Source of the DNA: Pseudaeromonas paramecii
GTDB lineage: Bacteria; Pseudomonadota; Gammaproteobacteria; Enterobacterales; Aeromonadaceae
Length of the DNA stretch: 64,000 nucleotides
Assembly (NCBI RefSeq): GCF_039540575.1
Contig: NZ_BAABFC010000013.1
Span: 1-64,000 of the forward strand
Reading direction: 5' to 3'
This document shows, piece after piece, positions 1 to 6,615 of the stretch (position 1 is its first letter; each line of letters begins with the position of its first letter). The notes under the pieces were generated by a model. The model was not told where the DNA came from. It saw nothing but the letters and a program-made list of their open reading frames with translations, and did not search any database. Position numbers and translations under genes: made by a program.

Positions 1-632
1 GGCATCGAACAGGATATCGGTACCGAACGCGGTCTTGACCTTGTATTTTTTGGCCAGCTTGATGACCTTGTCGGTGCCGTCGGTGACCTGGATCCACTTT
101 CTCTCATTTTCCGAACCTGGCGGGAAGGGAATGGCATCCTCATCATTGAGCAGCGGCTCCATGCTGAACCACACGTCATTTTTCGCCATCATCTTGAGCG
201 TTTCTTCGCTCATCAAGAAGCCATGCTCTACCGAACGAATGCCCGCCTTGATGGCCATCTGAATGGCCTCATCCGTGTTGGCATGAATCGCCACATAGGT
301 ATTCCATGTCTTCGCCACATCCACCGCGGCCTTCATCTCCTCGAAGGTATATTCGGTCACATCCAGCGGATCGTAGTTGCTCGATACTCCGCCACCGGCC
401 GCAATCTTGATCTGGGTGGCGCCTATACGCAGGTTTCTTCGCGCCGCAACCATCACATCCGGCACGCCATCGGCAACCGTCAGCAAATAGTTCTTTTCCA
501 GGTAGGTGGCATGTTCCGGTTCATTACTGGGCCGGTTATCCGAATGGCCGGATGTCTGGCTGGTCATGGGGCCTGATGGGTAAATCCGGGGGCCGATATA
601 CTGGCCTTCATCAATGGCTCTGAATCGCCATC
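1..632 (-). pseudogene. Amidohydrolase (COG1228 type), 5'-truncated remnant, runs off left edge
   Basis: Translated on the minus strand, this stretch gives an uninterrupted metal-dependent amidohydrolase segment: RAIDEGQYIGPRIYPSG near its start, the metal-bridging lysine context QIKIAAGGGVSS, then histidine motifs AIHAN and SVEHGF, and the metal aspartate in FGTDILFDA at the window edge. An in-frame TGA stands just upstream of RAIDEG (about 632). Beyond it no frame continues the expected N-terminal barrel with the first HxH metal site. The gene has therefore lost roughly its first 100 or more codons and is probably inactive. The C-terminal end is outside the window. The break sits next to the tRNA-Phe-like repeats, which fits loss by an integration or deletion event. 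The family call is firm. The pseudogene call rests on the missing N-terminus. Confidence 0.8.
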
Positions 633-766
633 AGTTTCCATGAAGCCATCATCCGATTGAGTTGCTGTTTGTGTTACTACATACCACCCCAGCGCATTCA
701 ATTTGGGGGTATGAATTACAATCACACTGCTTTTAGTTCATATATATCAAATTGTTAAATTGCAAT

Positions 767-788
767 TTCGATAGCGAGTCCGGCACCA
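767..788 (+). repeat. tRNA-Phe-like 3' end remnant, copy 1 (possible att site)
   Basis: TTCGATAGCGAGTCCGGCACCA resembles the T-loop, T-stem, acceptor and CCA end of a gammaproteobacterial tRNA-Phe (TTCGATTCCGAGTCCGGGCACCA). The 5' part of the tRNA is absent. It is followed directly by a strong terminator, as a real tRNA gene would be. I infer that it is a target-site duplicate left by an integrative element. Confidence 0.55.
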
Positions 789-856
789 TACAGCACAAGG
801 CCCTGCAGCAATGCAGGGCCTTTTTGCTATGGGCGTCTGGGCGAAATCTGGCACCT
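777..856 (+). repeat. ~80-bp direct repeat, copy A
   Basis: This stretch, from the tRNA-like acceptor through the terminator to about 856, is repeated with scattered differences at 2296-2374. Shared blocks include GTACAGCACAAGGCC-like sequence, GCAGCAATGCAGGGCCT and TTTGCTATGGGC. Together the two copies bracket the first SpoIIAA-like gene and the metallophosphoesterase gene. Confidence 0.8.
798..826 (+). terminator. Intrinsic terminator downstream of tRNA-Phe-like remnant 1
   Basis: A perfect 10-bp stem (AGGCCCTGCA / TGCAGGGCCT) with a GCAA loop is followed by five T residues. The same hairpin recurs at about 2318 with one G-U change, and the surrounding ~80 bases are also repeated. Confidence 0.75.
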
Positions 857-971
857 GCCGGTCGTGCTAGCGCACCGGACTGTGAATCCTCGTTCCACCG
901 CCCAATTCTTGAGTCAGGCCGATGTACTAATCTTGTCTCATTGCTCGACTCAGCCAGAAAGAGGGGCTCTA

Positions 972-1424
972 ATGGCAACCAAAAATAAGCTCACAACAGA
1001 TAGCTACTCCCCCATACACTTTCGTCCTCACGGTCGGGTAGAATTTTCGGTCCTTAGAGAAAATGTCCTGGTTTGTGAGGCTATTGGGCCGTTTAATTTG
1101 GAGCTCATTAATGCAGTCGTTGCGGTTGAAGGCCCCCTAATAGATGCACTAGTCAAACAGGCAAAGTGGGGGGACATCGTAATATTCAAAGAAAGTGCGA
1201 TGACAAGTCCCGAAGTCCTTGCCTCATTCACGGAATATCTGCGCTCACTCTCTGCTTCGATGCGAATGCCTACGGCGACGGCCTTGGTCATTTCGTCTGA
1301 AGTAGAAGGTTCAAAAATTATGACTCAGCATTACCTGAAGTGTTATGAGGAGGCGGGTTTGAATGCCGCTGTCTTTGGGGATTTTGATCAAGCTCTGGCT
1401 TGGATCGATACCAAAGTTGAGTAG
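972..1424 (+). CDS. SpoIIAA/STAS-like protein, paralogue 1
   Basis: A soluble protein of 150 aa. It begins MATKNKL after the ribosome-binding site AGAGGGG; the open frame extends further upstream, but the paralogue at 3667 supports this ATG. An N-terminal HGRVEFSV strand leads into a mixed alpha/beta body, and the end (VFGDFDQALAWID) matches the SpoIIAA-like/STAS-SEC14 family pattern of a C-terminal FxdxxxAlxWl helix. The central block VCEAIGPFNLELI and the block SSEVEGSKIMTQHYL are nearly identical to the second copy. The family is thought to bind lipids or to act in protein interaction; no function is demonstrated. The gene lies between the two tRNA-Phe-like repeats, so it is probably carried by an accessory element. 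The family call is moderate, the coding call strong. Confidence 0.7.
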   Translation: MATKNKLTTDSYSPIHFRPHGRVEFSVLRENVLVCEAIGPFNLELINAVVAVEGPLIDALVKQAKWGDIVIFKESAMTSPEVLASFTEYLRSLSASMRMPTATALVISSEVEGSKIMTQHYLKCYEEAGLNAAVFGDFDQALAWIDTKVE

Positions 1425-1443
1425 CGTTCCTGACCGCAACACC

Positions 1444-1572
1444 ATGAAGCGCCGACGAGCCCATGCCCCTTACGACCAAGGCCGGAGCCAGTTTCACAAG
1501 TTCATACCTAATCTGGGCAGGCCCAGCTATCATCGGCGAACGGCATCCTCCTTAAGCGGCACAAACGCATGA
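1444..1572 (+). CDS. Possible small ORF coupled to metallophosphoesterase
   Basis: A 42-codon frame begins MKRRRAHAP at 1444 and ends in a TGA that overlaps the ATG of the next gene (ATGA at 1569-1572), an arrangement typical of translational coupling. The peptide is basic and resembles nothing I recognise. The upstream flank is shared with the 3' flank of the second SpoIIAA-like gene, so the frame could be chance. Low confidence. Confidence 0.2.
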   Translation: MKRRRAHAPYDQGRSQFHKFIPNLGRPSYHRRTASSLSGTNA

Positions 1573-2264
1573 TCTTGGTTTGCGGTGACCCCCACGGGGA
1601 GTTTGAGCATATTATCCAGCGCGTTCAGCAGGCTAAACCTGCCGCAGTGATCATGCTGGGAGATCTGTGCCTGTCTCAGCCGTTTGAACTGACTTTTGCT
1701 TCCATCCTGGGGCTGACTGATATCTGGTTTATTCATGGCAACCACGATACGGACGAAGTGCGCTATCACGACCATCTCTTTGCATCCTCGGAACGTAACC
1801 TGCATGGTCGCGTTGTTGAAATTGATGGCCACAGGGTTGCGGGTCTTGGTGGTATCTTTCGCAGTCAGGTCTGGTATCCTCCCGAGCCCCCCAAGCACAG
1901 CACCCGACAAGACTTCCAGACCCATTGTGGAAAAGGGAACCTCTGGCGAGGTGGCCTGCCGCGCAAACACCGTAGCTCCATCTTCCCCGAGGATATTGAA
2001 GCCCTCCAAGGACTCAAGGCCGATATCCTGGTGACCCACGAGGCACCGGGCGAGCATCCTTATGGCTTTCAGGTCATCGATGAGCTGGCTCAATCGCTGG
2101 AAGCCACGGCTATCATCCATGGTCACCATCATGACCCCTTCAGCTATGGTTCACCGCATCGCATCAATGTTGGGTTGAGAGAGTGTATTGAAGTCGGTCA
2201 GCAAGCGATGGCGGAGGCACTTTTGAGGGAAAAAATCAAACCACACCACCACAATAAACCTTAA
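1569..2264 (+). CDS. Calcineurin-like metallophosphoesterase
   Basis: A 231-aa protein with the full set of metallophosphoesterase motifs in order: GDPHG (residues 6-10), GDL (about 31), GNHD (about 57), a TH pair in the C-terminal half (VTHEAPG) and GHHH near residue 190. These bind two metal ions, and the family hydrolyses phosphomonoesters or diesters. The protein has no signal peptide, so it is cytoplasmic. The substrate cannot be read from the sequence. It starts at ATG 1569, overlapping a possible 42-codon ORF. It sits inside the repeat-bounded segment 777-2374 with a SpoIIAA-like gene. GC is lower than in the core part of the window, which suggests acquisition. Confidence 0.85.
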   Translation: MILVCGDPHGEFEHIIQRVQQAKPAAVIMLGDLCLSQPFELTFASILGLTDIWFIHGNHDTDEVRYHDHLFASSERNLHGRVVEIDGHRVAGLGGIFRSQVWYPPEPPKHSTRQDFQTHCGKGNLWRGGLPRKHRSSIFPEDIEALQGLKADILVTHEAPGEHPYGFQVIDELAQSLEATAIIHGHHHDPFSYGSPHRINVGLRECIEVGQQAMAEALLREKIKPHHHNKP

Positions 2265-2290
2265 AATCAATCAATTACAATAATATTTGG

Positions 2291-2375
2291 ATTGATAATC
2301 CGGCAGCGTACAGCACAAGGCCTTGCAGCAATGCAGGGCCTGTTTGCTATGGGCTTCTGGTCGAATCTGGCGCTT
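2291..2375 (+). repeat. ~80-bp direct repeat, copy B, with degenerate tRNA-Phe-like end and hairpin
   Basis: This copy matches 777-856. The tRNA acceptor part is more decayed (TTGATAATCCGGCAGCGTA). The hairpin AGGCCTTGCA / TGCAGGGCCT persists at 2318-2341, but the T run is interrupted (TGTTTG), so termination would be weak. I interpret it as a second, older att-like copy. Confidence 0.65.
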
Positions 2376-2966
2376 TCCAGTAGGCCTAGCCAGCTCCGCT
2401 CACTGAACCGAAGGTTCTCGCTCGCACCGTCGATCTTTTTATGTTCCTGCCTGCCACCTCTGCCTCGCCACCTTGGATATCCCAACCACGATGCCGGGTT
2501 TGATACTCAGTCGCTGAAGCACAAGCAGTCAAACGGCCCTGCATCACGCCGGCCCCAAGGCAACGGCCCCGACAGCGGCTGGTCAACTGCATCCAGGATG
2601 TGCTGATCACCATCCCCTTCCGCAACTGCCACCAAGTAAAGAGGTCCATAAGAACTGGACAGCGTCGATATCTCACGGCTGAGTGAGATAGCGAATATCG
2701 CAGTCTATCGCCGTACGACAGCATATTACTCCTCATCCTATCGATGGGTAACCCCGGCAACCCAATGGTACAGAAGATTATCTAAAATAAAAAAACTGTT
2801 ATATCAATCGGTTACCCAACAGCTAACTCAACTCTTCCCCCATAGCGAGTTGAAGATAATAAAAATTGGGCTACTGTTTAACTGCTGTCTTCTGGAGAGA
2901 GAAACCAGCTATTCCAGGAGTTTAAAATGTAGTATCTATCTTTTTAATTACCAGATGGATTACATC
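2376..2966. other. 590-bp stretch with no recognisable gene
   Basis: Several short frames exist on both strands, including a 124-codon minus frame at 2386-2760. None has a family signature, a convincing ribosome-binding site or good codon use. The last 150 bases are AT-rich and probably hold the promoter of the lipoprotein gene. Confidence 0.5.
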
Positions 2967-3188
2967 ATGAAAAATATATTCACAATTATTGCGGTAACCA
3001 TCTTCTGTCTTGTAGGTTTGGCTGCTTGCAGTTCACAATATGTGATTAGCACGAAAGACGGCAAGATGCTCACAACCGATAGCAAGCCTAAGTTAGACGA
3101 AGAAACTGGCATGTATATATATGATGATGAAGAAGGGCGTGAAATGATGATCCAAAAAGATGATGTTGTTCAGATCATGGAACGTTAG
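2967..3188 (+). CDS. Small lipoprotein, YgdI/YgdR (DUF903) type
   Basis: A 73-aa protein beginning MKNIFTIIAVTIFCL, with a hydrophobic signal and a lipobox ending LAAC, so it should be a lipid-anchored periplasmic protein. The mature part has the small SH3-like pattern of the YgdI/YgdR family: SSQYVISTKDGKMLTTDSKPKLD, then the acidic stretch YIYDDEEGREMMIQKDDV, ending VVQIMER. The ATG at 2967 is chosen because it starts the signal peptide; the frame is open further upstream. Family members are abundant lipoproteins of unclear role. GC is low compared with the core part of the window. Confidence 0.8.
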   Translation: MKNIFTIIAVTIFCLVGLAACSSQYVISTKDGKMLTTDSKPKLDEETGMYIYDDEEGREMMIQKDDVVQIMER

Positions 3189-3217
3189 CCACGACCCTAT
3201 CAACAATGTTCGTTGTC

Positions 3218-3256
3218 TGTGCTAAAGACTTCATATTATTTGACGTCTTTAGCACA
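3218..3256. terminator. Hairpin downstream of the YgdI/R-type lipoprotein gene
   Basis: A perfect 12-bp stem (TGTGCTAAAGAC / GTCTTTAGCACA) with a 15-base AT-rich loop starts 29 bases after the stop codon. There is no long T run after it, so it may stabilise the 3' end rather than terminate efficiently. Confidence 0.45.
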
Positions 3257-3490
3257 ACAATTAAAATCAGCTAACGAATCACCACCATTAATATATTTAT
3301 GTGCCAGCCATCCCGGCAGGGTAAATCTTACTCTACGGGGCTCAGCAGCGCATTGAGACCATGCAAGGTCGATAAAAACATCACTAGACAAATCAGAAAA
3401 ACATTTTAATTGAAAGCATCAAGTATATGTGGTTTATAGCGATGCAAAGGATAATTAAACTGCTCTTTCACATGAACTTATCACCTGTTC
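3257..3490. other. Non-coding AT-rich spacer before third tRNA-like remnant
   Basis: No gene is visible. The stretch ACTGCTCTTTCACATGA near 3461-3480 resembles the GCTCTTTAACA leader commonly found just upstream of stable-RNA genes in this group. That fits an origin from a tRNA locus. Confidence 0.35.
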
Positions 3491-3541
3491 AAAGGATTTA
3501 AAATCAGCGTGTCCTGGGTTCGATTCCGACTCCGGACACCA
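3491..3541 (+). repeat. tRNA-Phe 3'-half remnant, copy 3
   Basis: Sequence from GGATTTAAAATC through GCGTGTCCTGGGTTCGATTCC to GACTCCGGACACCA follows the anticodon arm, variable region, T arm, acceptor strand and CCA of a tRNA-Phe (E. coli: GATTGAAAATC, CGTGTCCTTGGTTCGATTCC, GAGTCCGGGCACCA). The D arm and 5' acceptor strand are missing, the anticodon is not intact, and the T-stem has mismatches, so it cannot be a working tRNA. It is the longest of the three tRNA-Phe-like fragments in the first 4 kb. Confidence 0.65.
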
Positions 3542-3666
3542 TCTGAAAAGTTCCAATTGGACCGATCCAGCCCGGCCTGACAATCCCCAAACCTCAGATA
3601 AAATCATGGTAACGATAGACGTGCTAACCTTCTTTCATCAATCAAATCAACAGAAAGGGGACTCTC

Positions 3667-4116
3667 ATGACCACCTACGATAAAGTCTCTACCGATGACG
3701 ACTCACCTAAACGCTTTCTTCCCCATGGTCGGGTGGAGTATTCGGTTTTTGGCAATATTCTGGTGTGTGAAGCGATTGGTCCGTTTAATTTGGAGTTGAT
3801 CAGTGCAGCGGTTACAGTTGAAAGCCCGCTGATAGACGATCTCGTCAAACAAGGAAAGTGGGGAGACGTTGTCGTATTCAAAAAAAGCGCCATGGCAAGC
3901 TTAGACATGCTTTCCTCACTCACGGCATATATGCGGTCGCTTTCTACTTCGATGAGAATGCCTGCAGCGACAGCATTGGTCATTTCGTCAGAGGTAGAAG
4001 GTTCAAAAATTATGACTCAGCATTACCTGCAGTGTTATGAAGATGCAGGTTTGGATGTCGCAGTCTTTGAGGATTTTGATAAAGCGCTAGCTTGGATTAA
4101 GCGCCGAGTAGAGTAG
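3667..4116 (+). CDS. SpoIIAA/STAS-like protein, paralogue 2
   Basis: A 149-aa protein clearly paralogous to the product of 972-1424. Shared blocks are HGRVEYSV, VCEAIGPFNLELI, LVKQGKWGDVVVFK, RMPAATALVISSEVEG and KIMTQHYLQCYEDAGL, and the end is the family-like FEDFDKALAWIKRRVE. The start ATG at 3667 follows AAAGGGGA at good spacing. Homology with the first copy extends into the 3' flank (GTAGCGCTCCTGACCGCAA), so the duplication included non-coding DNA. The gene lies just after the third tRNA-Phe-like fragment and seems to be expressed alone. The function is unknown; the SpoIIAA-like assignment is an inference from the C-terminal pattern. Confidence 0.7.
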   Translation: MTTYDKVSTDDDSPKRFLPHGRVEYSVFGNILVCEAIGPFNLELISAAVTVESPLIDDLVKQGKWGDVVVFKKSAMASLDMLSSLTAYMRSLSTSMRMPAATALVISSEVEGSKIMTQHYLQCYEDAGLDVAVFEDFDKALAWIKRRVE

Positions 4117-4264
4117 CGCTCCTGACCGCAATAATGGGCCTGGTCGGAATATGGCCGGATCCGCTCAACCTGACAGGCGTAATCACCCGCCGCCCCCCGG
4201 CCTACACCGACTCTATTTGCCTCAATCCCGCAATCGATCCATGACCGCGAGACGGATGTCAGGC

Positions 4265-5119
4265 TTATCCTGATACTGTGGCACGCACCATGTCCCGCCA
4301 GGGGGTGGTGGCATGGCCCAACAGACGCCGCAGGTCACCGGTCTCATCAAACAGCGCGTCCTGGCTGGCCCCCACATCGGAGTCGGCCAGCAGCTGGGCA
4401 AAGCCCGCCGGCAGCCCGGCCTGCTCCAGCACGGCGGCAAACTCCGCAGGCGGCAGATCCCGATAGACCACGGGCTGGCCCGCCGCCTCGCCGATGACGG
4501 CGGCAAATTCGGCCAGCGTATAGGCCTCATCCCCGGCAAGCTCGAAGACGGTGCCGGAGGCATGAGGCTGCGTGAGGGCGATGGCGGCGGCTTCGGCATA
4601 GTCGGCCCGCGCCGCCGAGGCGATGCGCCCGTCGCCGGCACTGCCCAGCAGCGCCTGATGCGTGAGTGCCGCCGGCACCGAGGCCAGGTAGTTTTCCGTG
4701 TACCAGCCATTGCGCAGCAGCACATACTCCAGCCCAGAGTCGCGGATGAGCCGCTCGGTCTGGCGATGCTCCTCGGCCAGGGCCAGTGGCGACGTATCGG
4801 CATGCAGCAGGCTGGTATAGAAGAGCCAGGGCACTCCTACCGCCTTGGCGGCGTCGATGACGGCGGCATGCTGGGAAACCCGCTGCCCGACTTCGTTGCC
4901 GGAGATCAACAGTACCTTGCTGGCGCCGGCAAAGGCGCGGCGCAAGGATGCCGGGTCTGTGTAATCGGCCTGCCGCACCTGCACGCCGCGGGCGGCCAGA
5001 TCGGCCACCTTCTGCGGGCTGCGCACCGCCGCCACTATCTGCTCCGCCGGCAGGCGTTGCAGCAGGAACTCGACAACTAGCCGGCCCAGCTGGCCGGAGG
5101 CACCCGTAACGACAATCAT
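4265..5119 (-). CDS. qorB: NAD(P)H:quinone oxidoreductase 2, NmrA-like SDR
   Basis: A 284-aa atypical short-chain dehydrogenase with the N-terminal Rossmann motif TGASGQLG. It closely follows E. coli QorB (YtfG): VRQADYTDPASL, LLISGNEVGQRVSQH, YTSLLHADTSPL, LLRNGWYTENYLASVPAALTH and DSDVGAS are all conserved. It reduces quinones using NADPH in the cytosol. Length matches the family. It is transcribed divergently from the HxlR-type regulator gene, exactly as ytfG and ytfH are in E. coli, so control by redox or electrophile stress through that regulator is expected. The start ATG at 5119 opens directly on the MIVVTGASG strand. Confidence 0.93.
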   Translation of the reverse strand: MIVVTGASGQLGRLVVEFLLQRLPAEQIVAAVRSPQKVADLAARGVQVRQADYTDPASLRRAFAGASKVLLISGNEVGQRVSQHAAVIDAAKAVGVPWLFYTSLLHADTSPLALAEEHRQTERLIRDSGLEYVLLRNGWYTENYLASVPAALTHQALLGSAGDGRIASAARADYAEAAAIALTQPHASGTVFELAGDEAYTLAEFAAVIGEAAGQPVVYRDLPPAEFAAVLEQAGLPAGFAQLLADSDVGASQDALFDETGDLRRLLGHATTPWRDMVRATVSG

Positions 5120-5206
5120 GTGAACTCCTTGGTTGAATCGGTTGACGAGGCTACACTAGCCGCCTAACAAACTTTTTGTAAGTACACACCAAAAGGTAAG
5201 TGTTAA
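5120..5206. promoter_or_regulatory. Divergent qorB/qorR promoter with repeated GTAAGT half-sites
   Basis: On the plus strand TTGACG (5142-5147) and TAACAA (5165-5170), 17 bases apart, make a plausible promoter for the regulator. GTAAGT occurs twice, at 5178-5183 and 5196-5201, 18 bases apart. This is a plausible direct-repeat operator for the HxlR dimer, overlapping the regulator's own leader. Confidence 0.5.
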
Positions 5207-5608
5207 ATGAGCGATAACCAATATGTGTCCCGCGGAGCGCCCGTCGGGTTTGCCGAGTTGCTCAGCCGCGGTTATGTGTTTTCCGAGAAGTGCCCGTCAC
5301 GGGAGGTGCTCAAGCATGTCACCAGCCGCTGGGGTGTGCTGGTGCTGGTGGCCCTGCTGGCCGGCACCCACCGCTTCAGCGATCTGCGGCGCAAGATAGG
5401 CGGGATCAGTGAGAAGATGCTGGCGCAAACGCTGCAGTGGCTGGAACAAGACGGCTTTGTCCGCCGCACCGCCTATCCCGTGGTGCCGCCCCATGTCGAC
5501 TACGATCTGACCCCTCTGGGGATCGAGGTGGCGCGGCATGTCGAACAGCTGGTGGACTGGATAGAGGAAAACCTGGCGACCATCCTAGGTGCCAAGCCAT
5601 CCGCCTGA
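5207..5608 (+). CDS. HxlR-family redox-responsive transcriptional regulator, YtfH/QorR type
   Basis: A 133-aa winged-helix regulator. The core KCPSREVLKHVTSRWGVLVLVALLAGTHRFSDLRRKIGGISEKMLAQ is almost the same as E. coli YtfH, followed by the HxlR wing PVVPPHVDYDLTPLG. The single cysteine (residue 29, EKCPSRE) is in the position used as a redox sensor in QorR/HypR relatives. By homology it represses the divergent qorB. The start is ATG 5207, with AAAAGG about ten bases upstream. Confidence 0.9.
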   Translation: MSDNQYVSRGAPVGFAELLSRGYVFSEKCPSREVLKHVTSRWGVLVLVALLAGTHRFSDLRRKIGGISEKMLAQTLQWLEQDGFVRRTAYPVVPPHVDYDLTPLGIEVARHVEQLVDWIEENLATILGAKPSA

Positions 5609-5759
5609 GGCACCCGCCAGATCTCCACCGACAAAACAGGGATCCGATATGGCCAAGTGTCCCGCTATAGCGCGGCTATGTCAGAGAGGGGCGTTAATTA
5701 GGCGACGAAAAAAGAAGCAGGGAAAATAACAGCAGATAAGGCGAGAGAGGGATAACGCT

Positions 5760-5984
5760 TTATTGATTGGCTAACTCAGAAAAACGACGCAGCGGAGCAT
5801 CATTGGGAAATTGAGCGTGCAGCCAGGTCTGCATACCTTCTGTGGTCAACAGGCCACTGCGGTTTTGCCAAGTAATGCGTTTCTTATTACCAGAAGAGGT
5901 AGAAGGTGAATAACAGATCCAGCGATCTATGCTCGCGCTGCTATGTCGGGATACACAGAGATCCTGTGTCAGATTTAAAAGCAT
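5760..5984 (-). CDS. Small hypothetical protein downstream of cold-shock gene
   Basis: A 74-aa protein beginning MLLNLTQDLC. I do not recognise a family. A good ribosome-binding site (AAGGA, about ten bases upstream of the ATG on the minus strand) and its position 58 bases behind the cold-shock gene on the same strand support it as real. Its C-terminal half (ITWQNRSGLLTTEGMQTWL) looks like an ordinary folded domain. It may be read through from the csp transcript; a hairpin at about 6005-6034 between the two genes could attenuate this. Confidence 0.55.
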   Translation of the reverse strand: MLLNLTQDLCVSRHSSASIDRWICYSPSTSSGNKKRITWQNRSGLLTTEGMQTWLHAQFPNDAPLRRFSELANQ

Positions 5985-6042
5985 AATAATTCCTTAAAAT
6001 AGGTGCCGGAAAGGGGAGTCTTCACCGCTTCCCGGCCAACCA

Positions 6043-6252
6043 TTAGAGCACGGAGACTTCGGCAGCCTGCGGACCCTTGGCACCATTCTCGATGGTGAAA
6101 GACACGCGATCGCCTTCATTCAGCGAGCGGAAGCCACCACCGGCAATTGCGCGGAAGTGAACAAACACATCGGCGCCGCCATCTTGTTGAGCAATAAAAC
6201 CGAAGCCTTTTTCGGCATTAAACCATTTAACAACGCCAGTTGTTTTAGACAT
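6043..6252 (-). CDS. Cold-shock protein, CspA family
   Basis: A 69-aa single cold-shock domain with the RNA-binding motifs KGFGFI (RNP1, about residues 15-20) and VFVHF (RNP2, about 28-32). It is an RNA/ssDNA chaperone that destabilises secondary structure. Length and sequence match CspA-type proteins. The upstream region is long and AT-rich, as expected of a csp leader. Which csp paralogue this is cannot be decided. Confidence 0.95.
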   Translation of the reverse strand: MSKTTGVVKWFNAEKGFGFIAQQDGGADVFVHFRAIAGGGFRSLNEGDRVSFTIENGAKGPQAAEVSVL

Positions 6253-6615
6253 ATATAAAACCTACGAAATAAATTTGAATGTCACCTAAGGTGACGAGTT
6301 AACGATAACAGGTGGGAGAAACTCGAAACAATGTGCCGCGGGGCAACACAACTGTATAGGGAGGGGCTACTACTTGTTACAACATCTTCTTGCGAAGTAG
6401 TGCCAAGGTACGTGGAATGTCTCCCAGGTACAAGGTTTTTTTTATTTATATTTTTACACCCAGGTCATACCGTCATTCGGCCAAGCCAGATTATTCAACG
6501 AAATGAGATCGTTAAGAGATTCTCGCTCCAACCAGGACGCGGCTTGACGTCGTTTTGTCATGCTTGGTCCGCTAGACTGGCCGGCAGCCTGTCATCGCCA
6601 TCCCCCGAGCCCGAG
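6253..6615. promoter_or_regulatory. Intergenic region: csp 5' leader and chrA upstream region
   Basis: No gene is supported here. A frame opens plus-strand from 6331 into chrA, but its first 95 codons do not look like protein. A short palindrome, GTCACCTAAGGTGAC, lies at 6281-6295, and the AT-rich stretch after 6430 may be a promoter. Most of the region is probably the long untranslated leader typical of csp genes. Confidence 0.4.

Noticed and set aside
35..576. Plus-strand open frames of 75 and 117 codons
   Set aside because: They lie opposite the amidohydrolase remnant, whose minus-strand translation is clearly protein-like with metal motifs.
777..2374. Integron gene cassettes (the ~80-bp repeats as attC sites)
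   Set aside because: The repeats lack the GTTRRRY core pairs of attC and instead look like tRNA 3' end plus terminator. No integron integrase is present.
2386..2760. A 124-codon minus-strand frame
   Set aside because: It has no ribosome-binding site, no hydrophobic core pattern and no family resemblance.
6331..6615. A 95-residue N-terminal extension of ChrA
   Set aside because: The extension is not hydrophobic in the pattern of CHR proteins, and the family starts at the segment opened by ATG 6616.
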